Shown: positions 29,078 through 37,546 of the stretch, one piece after another
How positions within the stretch are numbered: position 1 is the first letter of the stretch
Layout of the letters: every line of letters begins with the position of its first letter
From: Prevotella sp.
Lineage (GTDB): Bacteria; Bacteroidota; Bacteroidia; Bacteroidales; Bacteroidaceae
Direction: 5' to 3'
Assembly: GCA_022511075.1 (NCBI GenBank)
Contig: JAFLSE010000005.1
Coordinates: 1 to 64,000 of the forward strand
DNA: 64,000 bases
The notes under the pieces: generated by a model
Database searches by the model: none
Told to the model about the DNA's origin: nothing
What the model saw: only the letters and a program-made list of their open reading frames with translations
Made by a program: the position numbers and the translations under genes

Positions 29078-29209
29078 GTAATATCTATATATTTTTCTTT
29101 TTTCCTAAGATTTTGGTAACTGTTTTATAAAGATTCTACACTTTTAATAATATGTTTACCCTTGTATTAGTAATGTCTGCGTTTTAGTGTTTCTATTAAC
29201 AAAAGCCAG

Positions 29210-29296
29210 CTATTTATTCGACTTTCTGCGGTTACAATCTCTACAAAGCATCTGACAATTGTCTACGGCTGTTTTTCCTCCCTCGCTCCACGGGGT
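29210..29296 (-). pseudogene. C-terminal remnant of an HNH endonuclease
   Basis: The last 28 codons read [20 protein letters not shown] followed by CNRRKSNK and a stop. This is the tail of an HNH nuclease, with the two Cys of the CxxC zinc knuckle and the Asn-rich helix. The first HNH histidine and everything upstream are missing. The frame upstream runs straight into the 22-nt repeat array, so the gene is broken. Confidence 0.7.
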
Positions 29297-29297
29297 A

Positions 29298-29363
29298 AGT
29301 CTCGATTGCCAACGCATATAGTCTCGATTGCCAACGCATATAAGAGCGATGCCCATCGCACTT
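29298..29363. repeat. Second 22-nt tandem repeat array (two full units, one degenerate)
   Basis: AGTCTCGATTGCCAACGCAT plus AT occurs twice in perfect tandem (29298-29319 and 29320-29341). A third unit at 29342-29363 matches at 13 of 22 positions. It shares period and 15 of 22 bases with the array at 9487-9611. It lies exactly between two broken nuclease genes. Confidence 0.85.
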
Positions 29364-29373
29364 AAGATGGCAT

Positions 29374-29466
29374 AGTGATGCTTATTGGCAAAAAGCATTG
29401 ATGTTTATTTCTAAAGATGCAGACATGACAAAAGCCGATGTGCAATATTTAGAGGTTGGCTTGTAA
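29374..29466 (+). pseudogene. Remnant of a GIY-YIG/DUF4357-type nuclease gene
   Basis: On the plus strand the short frame reads [20 protein letters not shown] then ADVQYLEVGL and a stop. It resembles the WxKxxxFxSKDxxLTKxHVxYLE segment typical of GIY-YIG proteins with a DUF4357 tail. No complete domain is present. The stop after VGL comes in mid-motif. Recognition is by memory of the motif. Confidence 0.55.
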
Positions 29467-29473
29467 AGCAATA

Positions 29474-29499
29474 AGGGGTGTTCAATTCTGAACACCCCT
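29474..29499 (-). terminator. Terminator of the TonB-dependent receptor gene
   Basis: A perfect 11-bp stem (AGGGGTGTTCA / TGAACACCCCT) with a 4-nt loop lies just after the receptor stop. On the minus strand it is followed by TATTGCTTTA, moderately U-rich. Confidence 0.75.
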
Positions 29500-29505
29500 A
29501 CCCTT

Positions 29506-31827
29506 TTACTTAATCGTTATTCTTAAATCTACTCCGAACATTCGCGGAGCACCTATTTGGGCGAAAGAGAGTTGTTCGCGTGTGGCACTGCTCTGCACCA
29601 TAAAGGTGTTGTAGTGGGTATTGGTAATGTTCTTACTCCACAGACTCAATACAAATGGCTTGAAACGGAAGTCGAGGTGGGCATTGAGGACGGCAAAGAG
29701 ATTCTGGTTTATGGTGTTTGCCTCGTCCCACCAAGTCCTGCCCTGCCCTACGACATTAACGCCAAGGACAACCGCTGGCATAAGTCCGAGGGTTGATGCC
29801 GATGTGTTGAAGGTATAGTCGGTAGATGCACTGAATGTGTGCTGCGGAACGTATGGAACATGGTTGCCGCCATATTCATCATATTCCTTAAACTTAGCAT
29901 CGGTGTAACCATATGTAGCACTCCAGTCAAGGCAGTCTGCAAAAGCCTTGCCGCGCAGGGCGACTTCAACTCCCTTGCTTTCAGACTTGCCGGCATTCAC
30001 CATCATACGACCATAGCCGTAGTCGCCTGCCATGACGCTCAACTGTTGGTTGGTGATACGAGTGTAGTATGCAGCAAAGTCGAACATAAGGTGACGGTCG
30101 AAGAGATTGAGATGCGCACCGAGTTCATAGTTCCAAGTTTCTTCGGGCTTGTAACTTATGGTGTTGTTTATGTTTGAATAGTCCTCTGCCGTATGCTCCA
30201 CATCGTAGTTGCCACTCTGCACATTGGTGTAATTGCTCATTATCTCCGTCTGCAATATGTCGCTGAACATCTGAATGTTGTAGCCACCGGCACGGAATCC
30301 CTTGCTGAACGATGCATAAACAGTGCTTCCGTTGTTGTCAACGAGCCAGTTAAGGGCTGCCTTTGGGAGCAGTTGCAAGAAGTCGGTATCATCGTTGGAG
30401 AGAAGATGCGATGTCATAGTGTTGGTTGTAGGGGGTATGACTTGCTCCGGTCTTCCCGGCATAGCCATTGTCAAGCCAACAGTCATGTCCATTATTGCAA
30501 GAGCATCGTAGTCAACCTTCATACGGCTGTAGTCAAGACGCAGTCCGAGAGTAGCACGCAGACGTGGTGCGATGGAATATGTTGACTCGTGGTATACGCC
30601 AAGGTTGAATTGTGGCGTATGGAACATCTCAGGAACACACATATTCACATCTACATTCACATCGGAAATTACAGGTGAGTTAAGCATTGCAGACTTAACT
30701 ATATTTGATATCATACCAGTCATATCTGGTCCAAATCCAACTGGGGCATTAGTGCGAATCCACTGATAGTTTGCCATAATGCCATTGACCCATTGCCACT
30801 TGCTTGTGCTGTTACTACGAAGAACAAGTTCCTCTGTAAGCGAGTTCTGCACTTGTAGTTGCGCAAGACTCATATAATCCTGCGGCAGATAGTCTTGGTC
30901 CATTGTCATATTATCGTTTAGCCATTGCCAGCCGGTCATTGAGGTGAGCAGCATATTGTTGAAATGATAACTTATGTTAAGACCCGTGTTGAGCATATCA
31001 CGACGATAGCCGCTCATAAACGTGGTGGACGGATTGGCAACTTTGCCCGTAGTCTCGTTGTAAAGGCCGTATGAGAAACCGTCCTGCTTAGTGTGTTGGA
31101 AGTCAGCGGTGAGGTCGAACGTGAGCCTGTCAGTAGGTGTCAGTATTGCACGCATACGTCCGCCGAACTCGTTCATTCCGTCTGCTTTCTTGCCGAGATT
31201 ATCGTTTTCAAGAAAACCATTAGTGCCATTGTAGAACAGGGCAGACGAGAACGCAAAGCGCTCGGTAGGTCTGTGATAGTGGGTCACCTCCGCACGGCGA
31301 TAGCCATAGCTTCCGCCACCAAGACTTATGTCAGTGCCCTGATAGTTCATTGGGTTCTTTGTGAACATACGGATAATACCACCCTCGGTGTTTATGCCAT
31401 AAAGAGTGCCCTGAGGTCCACGCAGCACGTCGATACGGTCCATATCGTAAAGATGCTGGTTGAACACGCTCTTCGTCATCAACGGCACGTTGTCGATGTA
31501 CATACCCACAGCAGGATTGTTGATGCGTGAACCGATGCCACGAATATATATTGAAGATGTGTAGCGGCTGCCATAGTTGGGCATTGTAAACGACGGCACA
31601 TAAAGGGAAACATCGCGCATGTCGCGCATCTGATGCATCTGCATCTGTTCTGCGGCAAATACGGTGCTGCTCAACGGCTGCTGGCGCAGGCGATATACTT
31701 CCTTTGGCTGTGAAACCACAATAACCTCGTCGAGGTCAACAATTTTGCTCAAGCTGTCACTAATTTCTTCTGCACTTACAGATACAGAAACTGAAAGGGA
31801 TATTATCCCAAATAAAAGTCTTTTCAT
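29506..31827 (-). CDS. TonB-dependent outer-membrane receptor
   Basis: A 773-residue outer-membrane transporter with a signal peptide (about 1-19), a TonB-box-like DLDEVIVVS (about 32-40), a plug domain (IYIRGIGSRINNPAVGMYID and DVLRGPQGTLYG), and a 22-strand-type barrel ending in MFGVDLRITIK. It lacks the carboxypeptidase-regulatory-like N-terminal domain and the SusD partner common for Bacteroidetes glycan receptors. It therefore looks more like a siderophore, haem or small-ligand receptor of the type found in Proteobacteria (inference). It is monocistronic, between two strong hairpins. Confidence 0.9.
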   Translation of the reverse strand: MKRLLFGIISLSVSVSVSAEEISDSLSKIVDLDEVIVVSQPKEVYRLRQQPLSSTVFAAEQMQMHQMRDMRDVSLYVPSFTMPNYGSRYTSSIYIRGIGSRINNPAVGMYIDNVPLMTKSVFNQHLYDMDRIDVLRGPQGTLYGINTEGGIIRMFTKNPMNYQGTDISLGGGSYGYRRAEVTHYHRPTERFAFSSALFYNGTNGFLENDNLGKKADGMNEFGGRMRAILTPTDRLTFDLTADFQHTKQDGFSYGLYNETTGKVANPSTTFMSGYRRDMLNTGLNISYHFNNMLLTSMTGWQWLNDNMTMDQDYLPQDYMSLAQLQVQNSLTEELVLRSNSTSKWQWVNGIMANYQWIRTNAPVGFGPDMTGMISNIVKSAMLNSPVISDVNVDVNMCVPEMFHTPQFNLGVYHESTYSIAPRLRATLGLRLDYSRMKVDYDALAIMDMTVGLTMAMPGRPEQVIPPTTNTMTSHLLSNDDTDFLQLLPKAALNWLVDNNGSTVYASFSKGFRAGGYNIQMFSDILQTEIMSNYTNVQSGNYDVEHTAEDYSNINNTISYKPEETWNYELGAHLNLFDRHLMFDFAAYYTRITNQQLSVMAGDYGYGRMMVNAGKSESKGVEVALRGKAFADCLDWSATYGYTDAKFKEYDEYGGNHVPYVPQHTFSASTDYTFNTSASTLGLMPAVVLGVNVVGQGRTWWDEANTINQNLFAVLNAHLDFRFKPFVLSLWSKNITNTHYNTFMVQSSATREQLSFAQIGAPRMFGVDLRITIK

Positions 31828-31877
31828 ATAGCTGTCAATATAAAAAAATTAAGCAATCAAAAGTTATCCTAAAATTG

Positions 31878-31920
31878 GCAGCGAGGATTCTTTATTTATT
31901 GAATAAATCCTCCTCGCTGC
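31878..31920 (-). terminator. Terminator of the LptC-PpiD gene cluster
   Basis: GCAGCGAGGA (31878-31887) and TCCTCGCTGC (31911-31920) form a perfect 10-bp stem, extended by an AT-rich inner stem (TTTATT/AATAAA). On the minus strand it is followed by CAATTTTAGG. It lies about 30 nt after the PpiD-like stop. Confidence 0.75.
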
Positions 31921-31948
31921 GTCTATAATTAATAAGTTTGTGTGTTCT

Positions 31949-34090
31949 TTAGAAGAAGAGATAGCGGTTGTCCACCACCTTTGCCTTCAGGTAAAGTTCG
32001 TTCATATAGCGGCTTGCAGCCTGCAATGCCTGCTGCTGGAGCTGCATCTCCATCTGCTTAGCATCGAACTTGACACCAGCACGATTGGCTTTCTTTGTTA
32101 CCTGCAACATATAAGCACCGGCATTACCCTTGATTACACGCTTGCAGAACTCGCCCTGCTTTGTAGCCGCAGCCACACCGCTGATAGCAGGCTCATTAGC
32201 ACCTGTTGCCTGAATGAATGCAGGTGCAGAGAATGTAACTTGGTCTACGGTAGAAATCTCTGCGCCCTTTGACTTGGCTGCAGCAATGCTTGTAGCACCC
32301 TCAAGTTTCTTTGAAAGTTGCTCGAACTTCTTGTCGCGGATAACCTCTGCCTTCACAATATCCATCACGCTGTTGATATTGCGATAGCCTACAGGGTTAA
32401 TCTTCGTGAGCGCAATAACGAGCAGACGGTCGTTGTTGCCGCACTCGTAGAGAGGAGAAACCTCACCCTCCTTTGAGTCGAATATCCATTTCATAGCATC
32501 ACGTGTGGCACGTATGCCGACAACGTTGTGCTCGGAGTTGAGAATGTCCTGACGCTCCATTACCGTGAAGCCATACTTGCCGCAGTTCTTCTCCATCTGT
32601 TCGAGAGTCTGGTTCTCACTTACAAACTGGCTGAACTTGTTGTATGCTGCGCTGTATGTAGCCTTTGAGAAATCTATTGGATGCTTAACGATTGCAACAT
32701 TGTACTTGTCGGTCATTGCCTTGCGTGCAGTAACCTGCAAAATGACATTGCCAGATGTGAACTCAAGGTTCTTTGTCTCACCGGCACCAACGGTGTTAAA
32801 TGCCTCAACAAATGCCTTTGTGTCGGCATCGGCACTCTGCATCTGCTCGTACATTGCAGAGGTAATCCACTGCTTCTCGCCTGTCTGGTCGTATTTCTTG
32901 GCAATAGCCTCAAAATCACCGCCGTTCTTCAATGCTGTGTAAATGCTGTCGGCAGTCTTGCGTGCCTCGTCTACAGTAGCACCGCCAACCTGAATCTGAC
33001 GATACTCAACAGAGTCGGGCAACGACACCTTGCTTATCAGCTTCACAACATTGAGAGTGTTGTCACCCTTTGTCTCAAACGGAGCAGATGTCTCACCAAC
33101 TGACATAGAATCAACCTTTGCTGCGATATCGAAAGGCAATGCACGACGTGTTACTGGTATGCCAACGTATGCCACAGAGCTTTGTGCCTTGCGTGTAACC
33201 AAAGCTGGGTCTGCACCCTCTGCAAGCTGCTTCTGTGCATCCTGCATATTCTTCATAAGTTCCTGACGGTCTGCTGCGCTTGGCAATACCTGGAAATCAA
33301 CATACTTGATGTCGCGTGTCTCAAAGTATTGCTTGAACATCTCCTTCTTCTCGTTGTACTTTGCCTTAAGTTCTGCATCTGAAACCTCTACGTTGTTATC
33401 ATTGATAGAGCTGTAAGCAAGAGTTGCAAGCTGCAAGTTGTTCTCTGAATTCTGGTCGTTGAACGCCATCTGTGCTGACACTGGGTTTGAGATGAGGCTT
33501 GAACGGAGTAATGCCTGATACTTGCCATTGAGAAGCTGCTGGCGCAGGTTCTTCTCTACAAACTTCCAATAGTTGTAGATTGTCCTGTACTGCTCTGCCA
33601 CAGCTGCTGCCTGTGGATTGCTCTGAGCTGCCTTGTACTCAGCCAAAAACTTTGTAAGCGCAGATGCATCAAAGCGACCTGTCTGCTGGTTTACGAAAGG
33701 AGTCTGTGCCAACATAGGGTTTGTACCCTCCCTAAGCACATTCTGCAACTCGGTATCAGTAACAGTCAAACCGAGTTTCTCACACTCAGTCTCCAAAATA
33801 GTGTTCTCTACGTAGGTCTGCCAAACCTGATCCTTAATCTGGTTCAGTTGGTCGTCGGTAAGATTGCTCATTCCCTGCATCTTGTAGACTTCCTGTATCT
33901 CGTCTACCAATGCCTGAAACTCCTGAACGTTAATTTTCTTTCCCAACACCTCACCTACTTGCTGACGCTGCTCGTTGCTTGTTGCCTCACAAGAACGAAC
34001 CATTTCCTCAGCAATAAATGCGAAAAGGCCGATACCAACGATTATAATCAAGGTAACGCCTCTTTTTCTAATTGTTCCTAATGCTGCCAT
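31949..34090 (-). CDS. PpiD/SurA-like periplasmic peptidyl-prolyl isomerase
   Basis: A 713-residue membrane-anchored folding factor. A single N-terminal helix (about 11-28, VTLIIIVGIGLFAFIAEEM) anchors it in the inner membrane. A SurA_N-like chaperone region covers roughly 35-240, and one or two parvulin-type domains follow (about 240-330 and 340-450). The overall PpiD-like plan is typical of Bacteroidetes proteins annotated as SurA N-terminal domain proteins. It helps outer-membrane and secreted proteins fold after Sec export. It is the last gene of the OMP-lptC-corC cluster, separated by about 110 nt that contain a candidate promoter. Confidence 0.88.
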   Translation of the reverse strand: MAALGTIRKRGVTLIIIVGIGLFAFIAEEMVRSCEATSNEQRQQVGEVLGKKINVQEFQALVDEIQEVYKMQGMSNLTDDQLNQIKDQVWQTYVENTILETECEKLGLTVTDTELQNVLREGTNPMLAQTPFVNQQTGRFDASALTKFLAEYKAAQSNPQAAAVAEQYRTIYNYWKFVEKNLRQQLLNGKYQALLRSSLISNPVSAQMAFNDQNSENNLQLATLAYSSINDNNVEVSDAELKAKYNEKKEMFKQYFETRDIKYVDFQVLPSAADRQELMKNMQDAQKQLAEGADPALVTRKAQSSVAYVGIPVTRRALPFDIAAKVDSMSVGETSAPFETKGDNTLNVVKLISKVSLPDSVEYRQIQVGGATVDEARKTADSIYTALKNGGDFEAIAKKYDQTGEKQWITSAMYEQMQSADADTKAFVEAFNTVGAGETKNLEFTSGNVILQVTARKAMTDKYNVAIVKHPIDFSKATYSAAYNKFSQFVSENQTLEQMEKNCGKYGFTVMERQDILNSEHNVVGIRATRDAMKWIFDSKEGEVSPLYECGNNDRLLVIALTKINPVGYRNINSVMDIVKAEVIRDKKFEQLSKKLEGATSIAAAKSKGAEISTVDQVTFSAPAFIQATGANEPAISGVAAATKQGEFCKRVIKGNAGAYMLQVTKKANRAGVKFDAKQMEMQLQQQALQAASRYMNELYLKAKVVDNRYLFF

Positions 34091-34146
34091 TACTTTATTT
34101 TGTTTTATTTATTCTTTTCTTCGTATTATTTTACGCATTTGGGGTA

Positions 34147-34154
34147 CAAAGGTA
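34147..34154 (-). promoter_or_regulatory. Candidate -7 element for the PpiD-like gene
   Basis: TACCTTTG on the minus strand, about 57 nt before the ATG. No clear TTTG is found 19-21 nt upstream, so the gene may also be read from the upstream operon. Confidence 0.45.
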
Positions 34155-34198
34155 CAAAATTTATTTGTATCTGCCGAAAGTTTTCGCAAAAAAATGCT

Positions 34199-35458
34199 CT
34201 ATCCGCTTACTTTTAGCCTTACAAGTTCTATTTTTGTAGTCGTAACCTTTAGTATTTTAAATTCCATTTCGCCTATTGTTATCACCTCATTAACCTTTGG
34301 GAATGAACGATAGTGATGCAAAATCAAGCCGCCTATGGTCATATAGTCGTCACTTGTGGGAAGTTCCAGTCCGAACATCTCATTCACCTTTTCGAGTTCA
34401 AGGCGTGCCGACAATATATATTCACCGTCCTGTGTCTTCTTTGCTACGTATTTGTTGCTGTCATGCTCGTCTTCTATCTCGCCGAAGATGTCCTCCACGA
34501 TATCTTCGAGGCTCACAAGTCCGCTTGTGCCTCCAAACTCATCTACCACAACGCCGAGCGACCTCTTCTGCGCCAACAATGTCTGCATAAGTTTGCGAGC
34601 CGCCATAGTCTCAGGCACAAACGGCATGGTGCGTATGCATTTCTTCCAATCGTCAGGATTGCGGAACATCTCACTTGAGTGGACATAGCCCACGATATGG
34701 TCGATATCTTCTTTATAGACAACGATTTTAGAATGCCCGCTACTTATGAACAGATTTCGCAGGTCGTCGACAGTGGCACTCTCTATGTCTACAGCCTCTA
34801 TCTCAGTGCGAGGCACCATGCAGTCACGCACCTTTGTTTCACTAAACTCAAGCGCATTCTGGAATATTTTTACTTCGTCGTCAATCTCACCGTCGTTCTT
34901 CGCGTTGTCGATGCTCGACTGCACAAGATGGTCAAGGTCTACCTTCATAAACTCCTTCTCGTCTGCCTCTTTCTGCATCTTAACTCCGAATACGGCAAGC
35001 ATCAGCCTCGACAATAAAGTGGCAAAGCGGCTCACAGGATAGAGCAGCACATAGCACAACATGGTGAACGGCGCAAAGATTGTGAGCATGGTGTTGGGCA
35101 TGCTCTTGAATATATTCTTCGGCAGAAACTCACCCGTGAACATCACAATAACGGTACTCAACAGAGTATCGGCAGTGACACGCAGTCCTTCGTCAAGCGG
35201 TGCAAACAACGTGGCATCGAATATCTTTGCAAAGAGAATACCGTATATAACGAGGGCAATGTTGTTGCCCACGAGCATAGTGCTTACAAAGTCGTTAGGG
35301 TGACGGTAGAAGAATTGTATGGCACGCTGTGCCAGTCCGCCTTTTTCGCGCTCCATTTCAGCCAGGAGCCTGTTGCTCGACACAAAAGCAATCTCCATGC
35401 CTGAAAAAAAGGCGGAAAAGACCATTGTTATAAGCAAATATATAATCTGTTCTGTCAT
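34199..35458 (-). CDS. CNNM/CorC-type membrane protein with CBS domains (GldE-like)
   Basis: A 419-residue membrane protein. A DUF21/CNNM domain with about four helices fills residues 1-190 (FSGMEIAFVSSNRLL near the start, GEFLPKNIF near 110). A CBS pair follows (about 205-330, with VRDCMVPRTEIEAVD and VVVDEFGGTSGLVSLEDI). A C-terminal CorC_HlyC domain closes it. Relatives are called hemolysin C, CorC or, in gliding Bacteroidetes, GldE; Mg2+ transport is the best supported role of the superfamily. It overlaps lptC by 4 nt. Confidence 0.9.
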   Translation of the reverse strand: MTEQIIYLLITMVFSAFFSGMEIAFVSSNRLLAEMEREKGGLAQRAIQFFYRHPNDFVSTMLVGNNIALVIYGILFAKIFDATLFAPLDEGLRVTADTLLSTVIVMFTGEFLPKNIFKSMPNTMLTIFAPFTMLCYVLLYPVSRFATLLSRLMLAVFGVKMQKEADEKEFMKVDLDHLVQSSIDNAKNDGEIDDEVKIFQNALEFSETKVRDCMVPRTEIEAVDIESATVDDLRNLFISSGHSKIVVYKEDIDHIVGYVHSSEMFRNPDDWKKCIRTMPFVPETMAARKLMQTLLAQKRSLGVVVDEFGGTSGLVSLEDIVEDIFGEIEDEHDSNKYVAKKTQDGEYILSARLELEKVNEMFGLELPTSDDYMTIGGLILHHYRSFPKVNEVITIGEMEFKILKVTTTKIELVRLKVSG

Positions 35459-36132
35459 CGCTGCATCTGTTGTGTTACGGGCACCTGCTTCGTGGCGGCG
35501 TGTTTCGTCGCAGCAGGGCGCTGTATCGGCTCAACCTTAGTAGTATCGTCGGGCGAAGTCTGAGTTTCGTCAGGATTGTCTTCGAGGGTTTCTTTCACAA
35601 AAGAGCCTTTCGAGTTGCTCACCGTGTATTTCGTCATACGCTCGTCGCTGCGAAAGTATGTGCCTTGCAGAGTTCGTTCGGGAGTAACCACCTTTGAGAA
35701 CTTGTTGCTGTAAAGTTCGTGACGCATACCATCCCAGAAAAGTTCCTCACTGTCGAATATAAGTCCGTTAACGTTGCGTATATGTACCCTGCCGCGCAAC
35801 TCCCACAGTTTAAGTTGATCATAGTACCAAGCCGTGTCTGCCTGCACGTACGCCTCTATGTGGAATTTCTCGTCGAATTGTTCCATAAAGATACCCTTCT
35901 CGAAAGTCCAGCGAGTAGGATTCTTCACAGTATTCACGTCCCATCGCTCGGTAACAATCCTGTATTTTATCACTCCCGAGTCGCTTATAAGAGTATTTAC
36001 TCCATAACTTACCATCATCGACACCGAGTCGCGGTCGTTGACAGCAGGTGCAATATGCTCTGTCTCCTGTGAACATGACAGGAAACCGAGCACAATGCAT
36101 ATTATCAATACCAAGTTACGGATATACAACAT
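35455..36132 (-). CDS. lptC: LPS export protein LptC (lipoprotein type)
   Basis: A 225-residue LptC. The lipobox GFLSC places the lipidated Cys at 20; E. coli LptC instead keeps a membrane helix. The LptC/OstA-like beta-jellyroll follows with repeated strands (KFHIEAYVQADTAWYY, WELRGRVHIRNVNGLIF, DSEELFWD). It passes LPS from the LptB2FG extractor to LptA. The C-terminal 35 residues are Pro/Thr-rich and low in complexity. Between an outer-membrane protein gene (18 nt upstream) and the CBS protein gene (4-nt overlap), an arrangement often seen in Bacteroidetes. Confidence 0.9.
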   Translation of the reverse strand: MLYIRNLVLIICIVLGFLSCSQETEHIAPAVNDRDSVSMMVSYGVNTLISDSGVIKYRIVTERWDVNTVKNPTRWTFEKGIFMEQFDEKFHIEAYVQADTAWYYDQLKLWELRGRVHIRNVNGLIFDSEELFWDGMRHELYSNKFSKVVTPERTLQGTYFRSDERMTKYTVSNSKGSFVKETLEDNPDETQTSPDDTTKVEPIQRPAATKHAATKQVPVTQQMQR

Positions 36133-36150
36133 ATTATATAATATGGTGCA

Positions 36151-37461
36151 TCAATTAAATTTCCATTTTGCGAACCAACGTTCGTTGAAGTTTATACCAA
36201 TATTGAGGCGGAATGTGTTTTCTGTTATCATTCCCGGCAGTGACTGGCGTGCCCACTGTCCGCTGATGTTTATAACCGAACGATTGTTGTAATTGTTAGT
36301 GATTGGTAAGCCCAAACCTGCGCTCACGCTATATTCCTTCGGACCGTCAACGCCGTTAACCTTGCAATATGGCGTAGCCAAACTTGCTCCGAGTCTGTAG
36401 TTCATACGGTTATAATACTTGCGGCTATAGGCATTGGGAGTCCACTCGCCGCCAACAGCAATCTTATGGCGATCAAGCAGCAAGCCGTCCTTTACTGCAT
36501 ATTGATAGGAGCCGTTGCTGCCACCTGAAACAGGCATTCCGATCTTACCCCATTTCTGCAACGTATAATCTACGGCAATGACATACTTATTGGCGTGCCT
36601 CCACGACAAACCTGCACCGATGCTCATAGGCAGTTCCAATGCGTCCTTTGCCGTGAGTGTGTCTATCGACGATGTTCCGAGCTGTGTGTCAGTATTGGCA
36701 ATCACACATATCGGGTCGGCTCCCAACTTATGTCCAAGTCCTGCCGTAGCACCGAGCGTAACAAAGTTATTATTAGGCAGAGCCTGTTCCCACTGCAAAC
36801 CGAAATCAAGTTTGTAACTGCTCACGGATGCTGAATATATCTTCGTTACCGTGCTTACGTATGCATCGCTGCTCTGTGCCGTAACATTCTTGTCGTATGA
36901 GCCCCAAAGGTATGAGAAATTAGCACCAATAGACAATTGCTTGAACACACACCAACCTAAACCTAAATATGCTTGATGTAAGCCACCCGTACCATTGTGT
37001 GTCTCAATAGTCGTGGTATTAGCCACACCCGAACCAGTAACATCATTAATAGCATAAGTGCTGCTATAATTATATCCTATGTTTGAAAACGGCAGCAAAC
37101 CTACACTTGCACCAAAATGAGGCGCAAGACGGAATGCAGCCACAGCATATTCAAGGTTGGCATTGTTGGCATTCAACTTGCGACCGCCCTCCTTGAAATT
37201 AGTAATCTGTCCTGATATGCTTGCATCGAACACCATCGACAGGGAGTCAACAGCCGAATAACTTGCCGGATTGAGAGAGTTTACCCTGTTACCATTGCGC
37301 AGTGCTATACCAACACCGCCCATACCGCGGTTTGCACCCTGCGACTGGTCGCTCAACAAACCTAAACCAAATTGGCTGTAAGGCGAGTTTGTACCGCTTT
37401 GTGCCATGGCAGGCAATGCCATAGCGCCCATTACCGCGCACGAAATGATTATCTTTTTCAT
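36151..37461 (-). CDS. Outer-membrane beta-barrel protein (FadL/PorV-like)
   Basis: A 436-residue protein with a cleaved signal peptide (about 1-20, ending AMAQ) and alternating strands typical of FadL-like barrels. The Asn/Gly-rich start (NSPYSQFGLG, RGMGGVGIAL, SLNPASYSAVDSL) is characteristic of this Bacteroidetes family. The last strand ends in WFAKWKFN. Role unknown. The position upstream of lptC is conserved in related genomes as I recall, suggesting an envelope function. Confidence 0.8.
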   Translation of the reverse strand: MKKIIISCAVMGAMALPAMAQSGTNSPYSQFGLGLLSDQSQGANRGMGGVGIALRNGNRVNSLNPASYSAVDSLSMVFDASISGQITNFKEGGRKLNANNANLEYAVAAFRLAPHFGASVGLLPFSNIGYNYSSTYAINDVTGSGVANTTTIETHNGTGGLHQAYLGLGWCVFKQLSIGANFSYLWGSYDKNVTAQSSDAYVSTVTKIYSASVSSYKLDFGLQWEQALPNNNFVTLGATAGLGHKLGADPICVIANTDTQLGTSSIDTLTAKDALELPMSIGAGLSWRHANKYVIAVDYTLQKWGKIGMPVSGGSNGSYQYAVKDGLLLDRHKIAVGGEWTPNAYSRKYYNRMNYRLGASLATPYCKVNGVDGPKEYSVSAGLGLPITNNYNNRSVINISGQWARQSLPGMITENTFRLNIGINFNERWFAKWKFN

Positions 37462-37481
37462 CTAATTTTTATTTCACGGTG

Positions 37482-37489
37482 CAAAATTA
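37482..37489 (-). promoter_or_regulatory. Candidate -7 element for the OMP-lptC operon
   Basis: TAATTTTG on the minus strand, about 20 nt upstream of the OMP start codon. The -33 element is weak. Confidence 0.5.
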
Positions 37490-37534
37490 TTGAAAAATTT
37501 CGAGAAAAAAGCATAGAAAGTCAAAAAAACACAG

Positions 37535-37542
37535 TATTTTTG
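37535..37542 (+). promoter_or_regulatory. Candidate -7 element at the DUF4105 gene start
   Basis: TATTTTTG ends only 4 nt before the GTG start codon at 37547. No TTG lies at the expected -33 spacing. If used, it would give a leaderless or nearly leaderless transcript. Confidence 0.4.
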
Positions 37543-37546
37543 CATC

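Noticed and set aside
29297..29398. Full-length HNH protein extending upstream of the HNH tail
   Set aside because: The 34 codons before the tail run through the 22-nt array and lie antisense to the GIY-YIG-like remnant, so they are not real coding sequence.
29506..31827. SusC-type member of a polysaccharide utilisation locus
   Set aside because: No SusD gene, no glycoside hydrolases, and no carboxypeptidase-like N-terminal domain.
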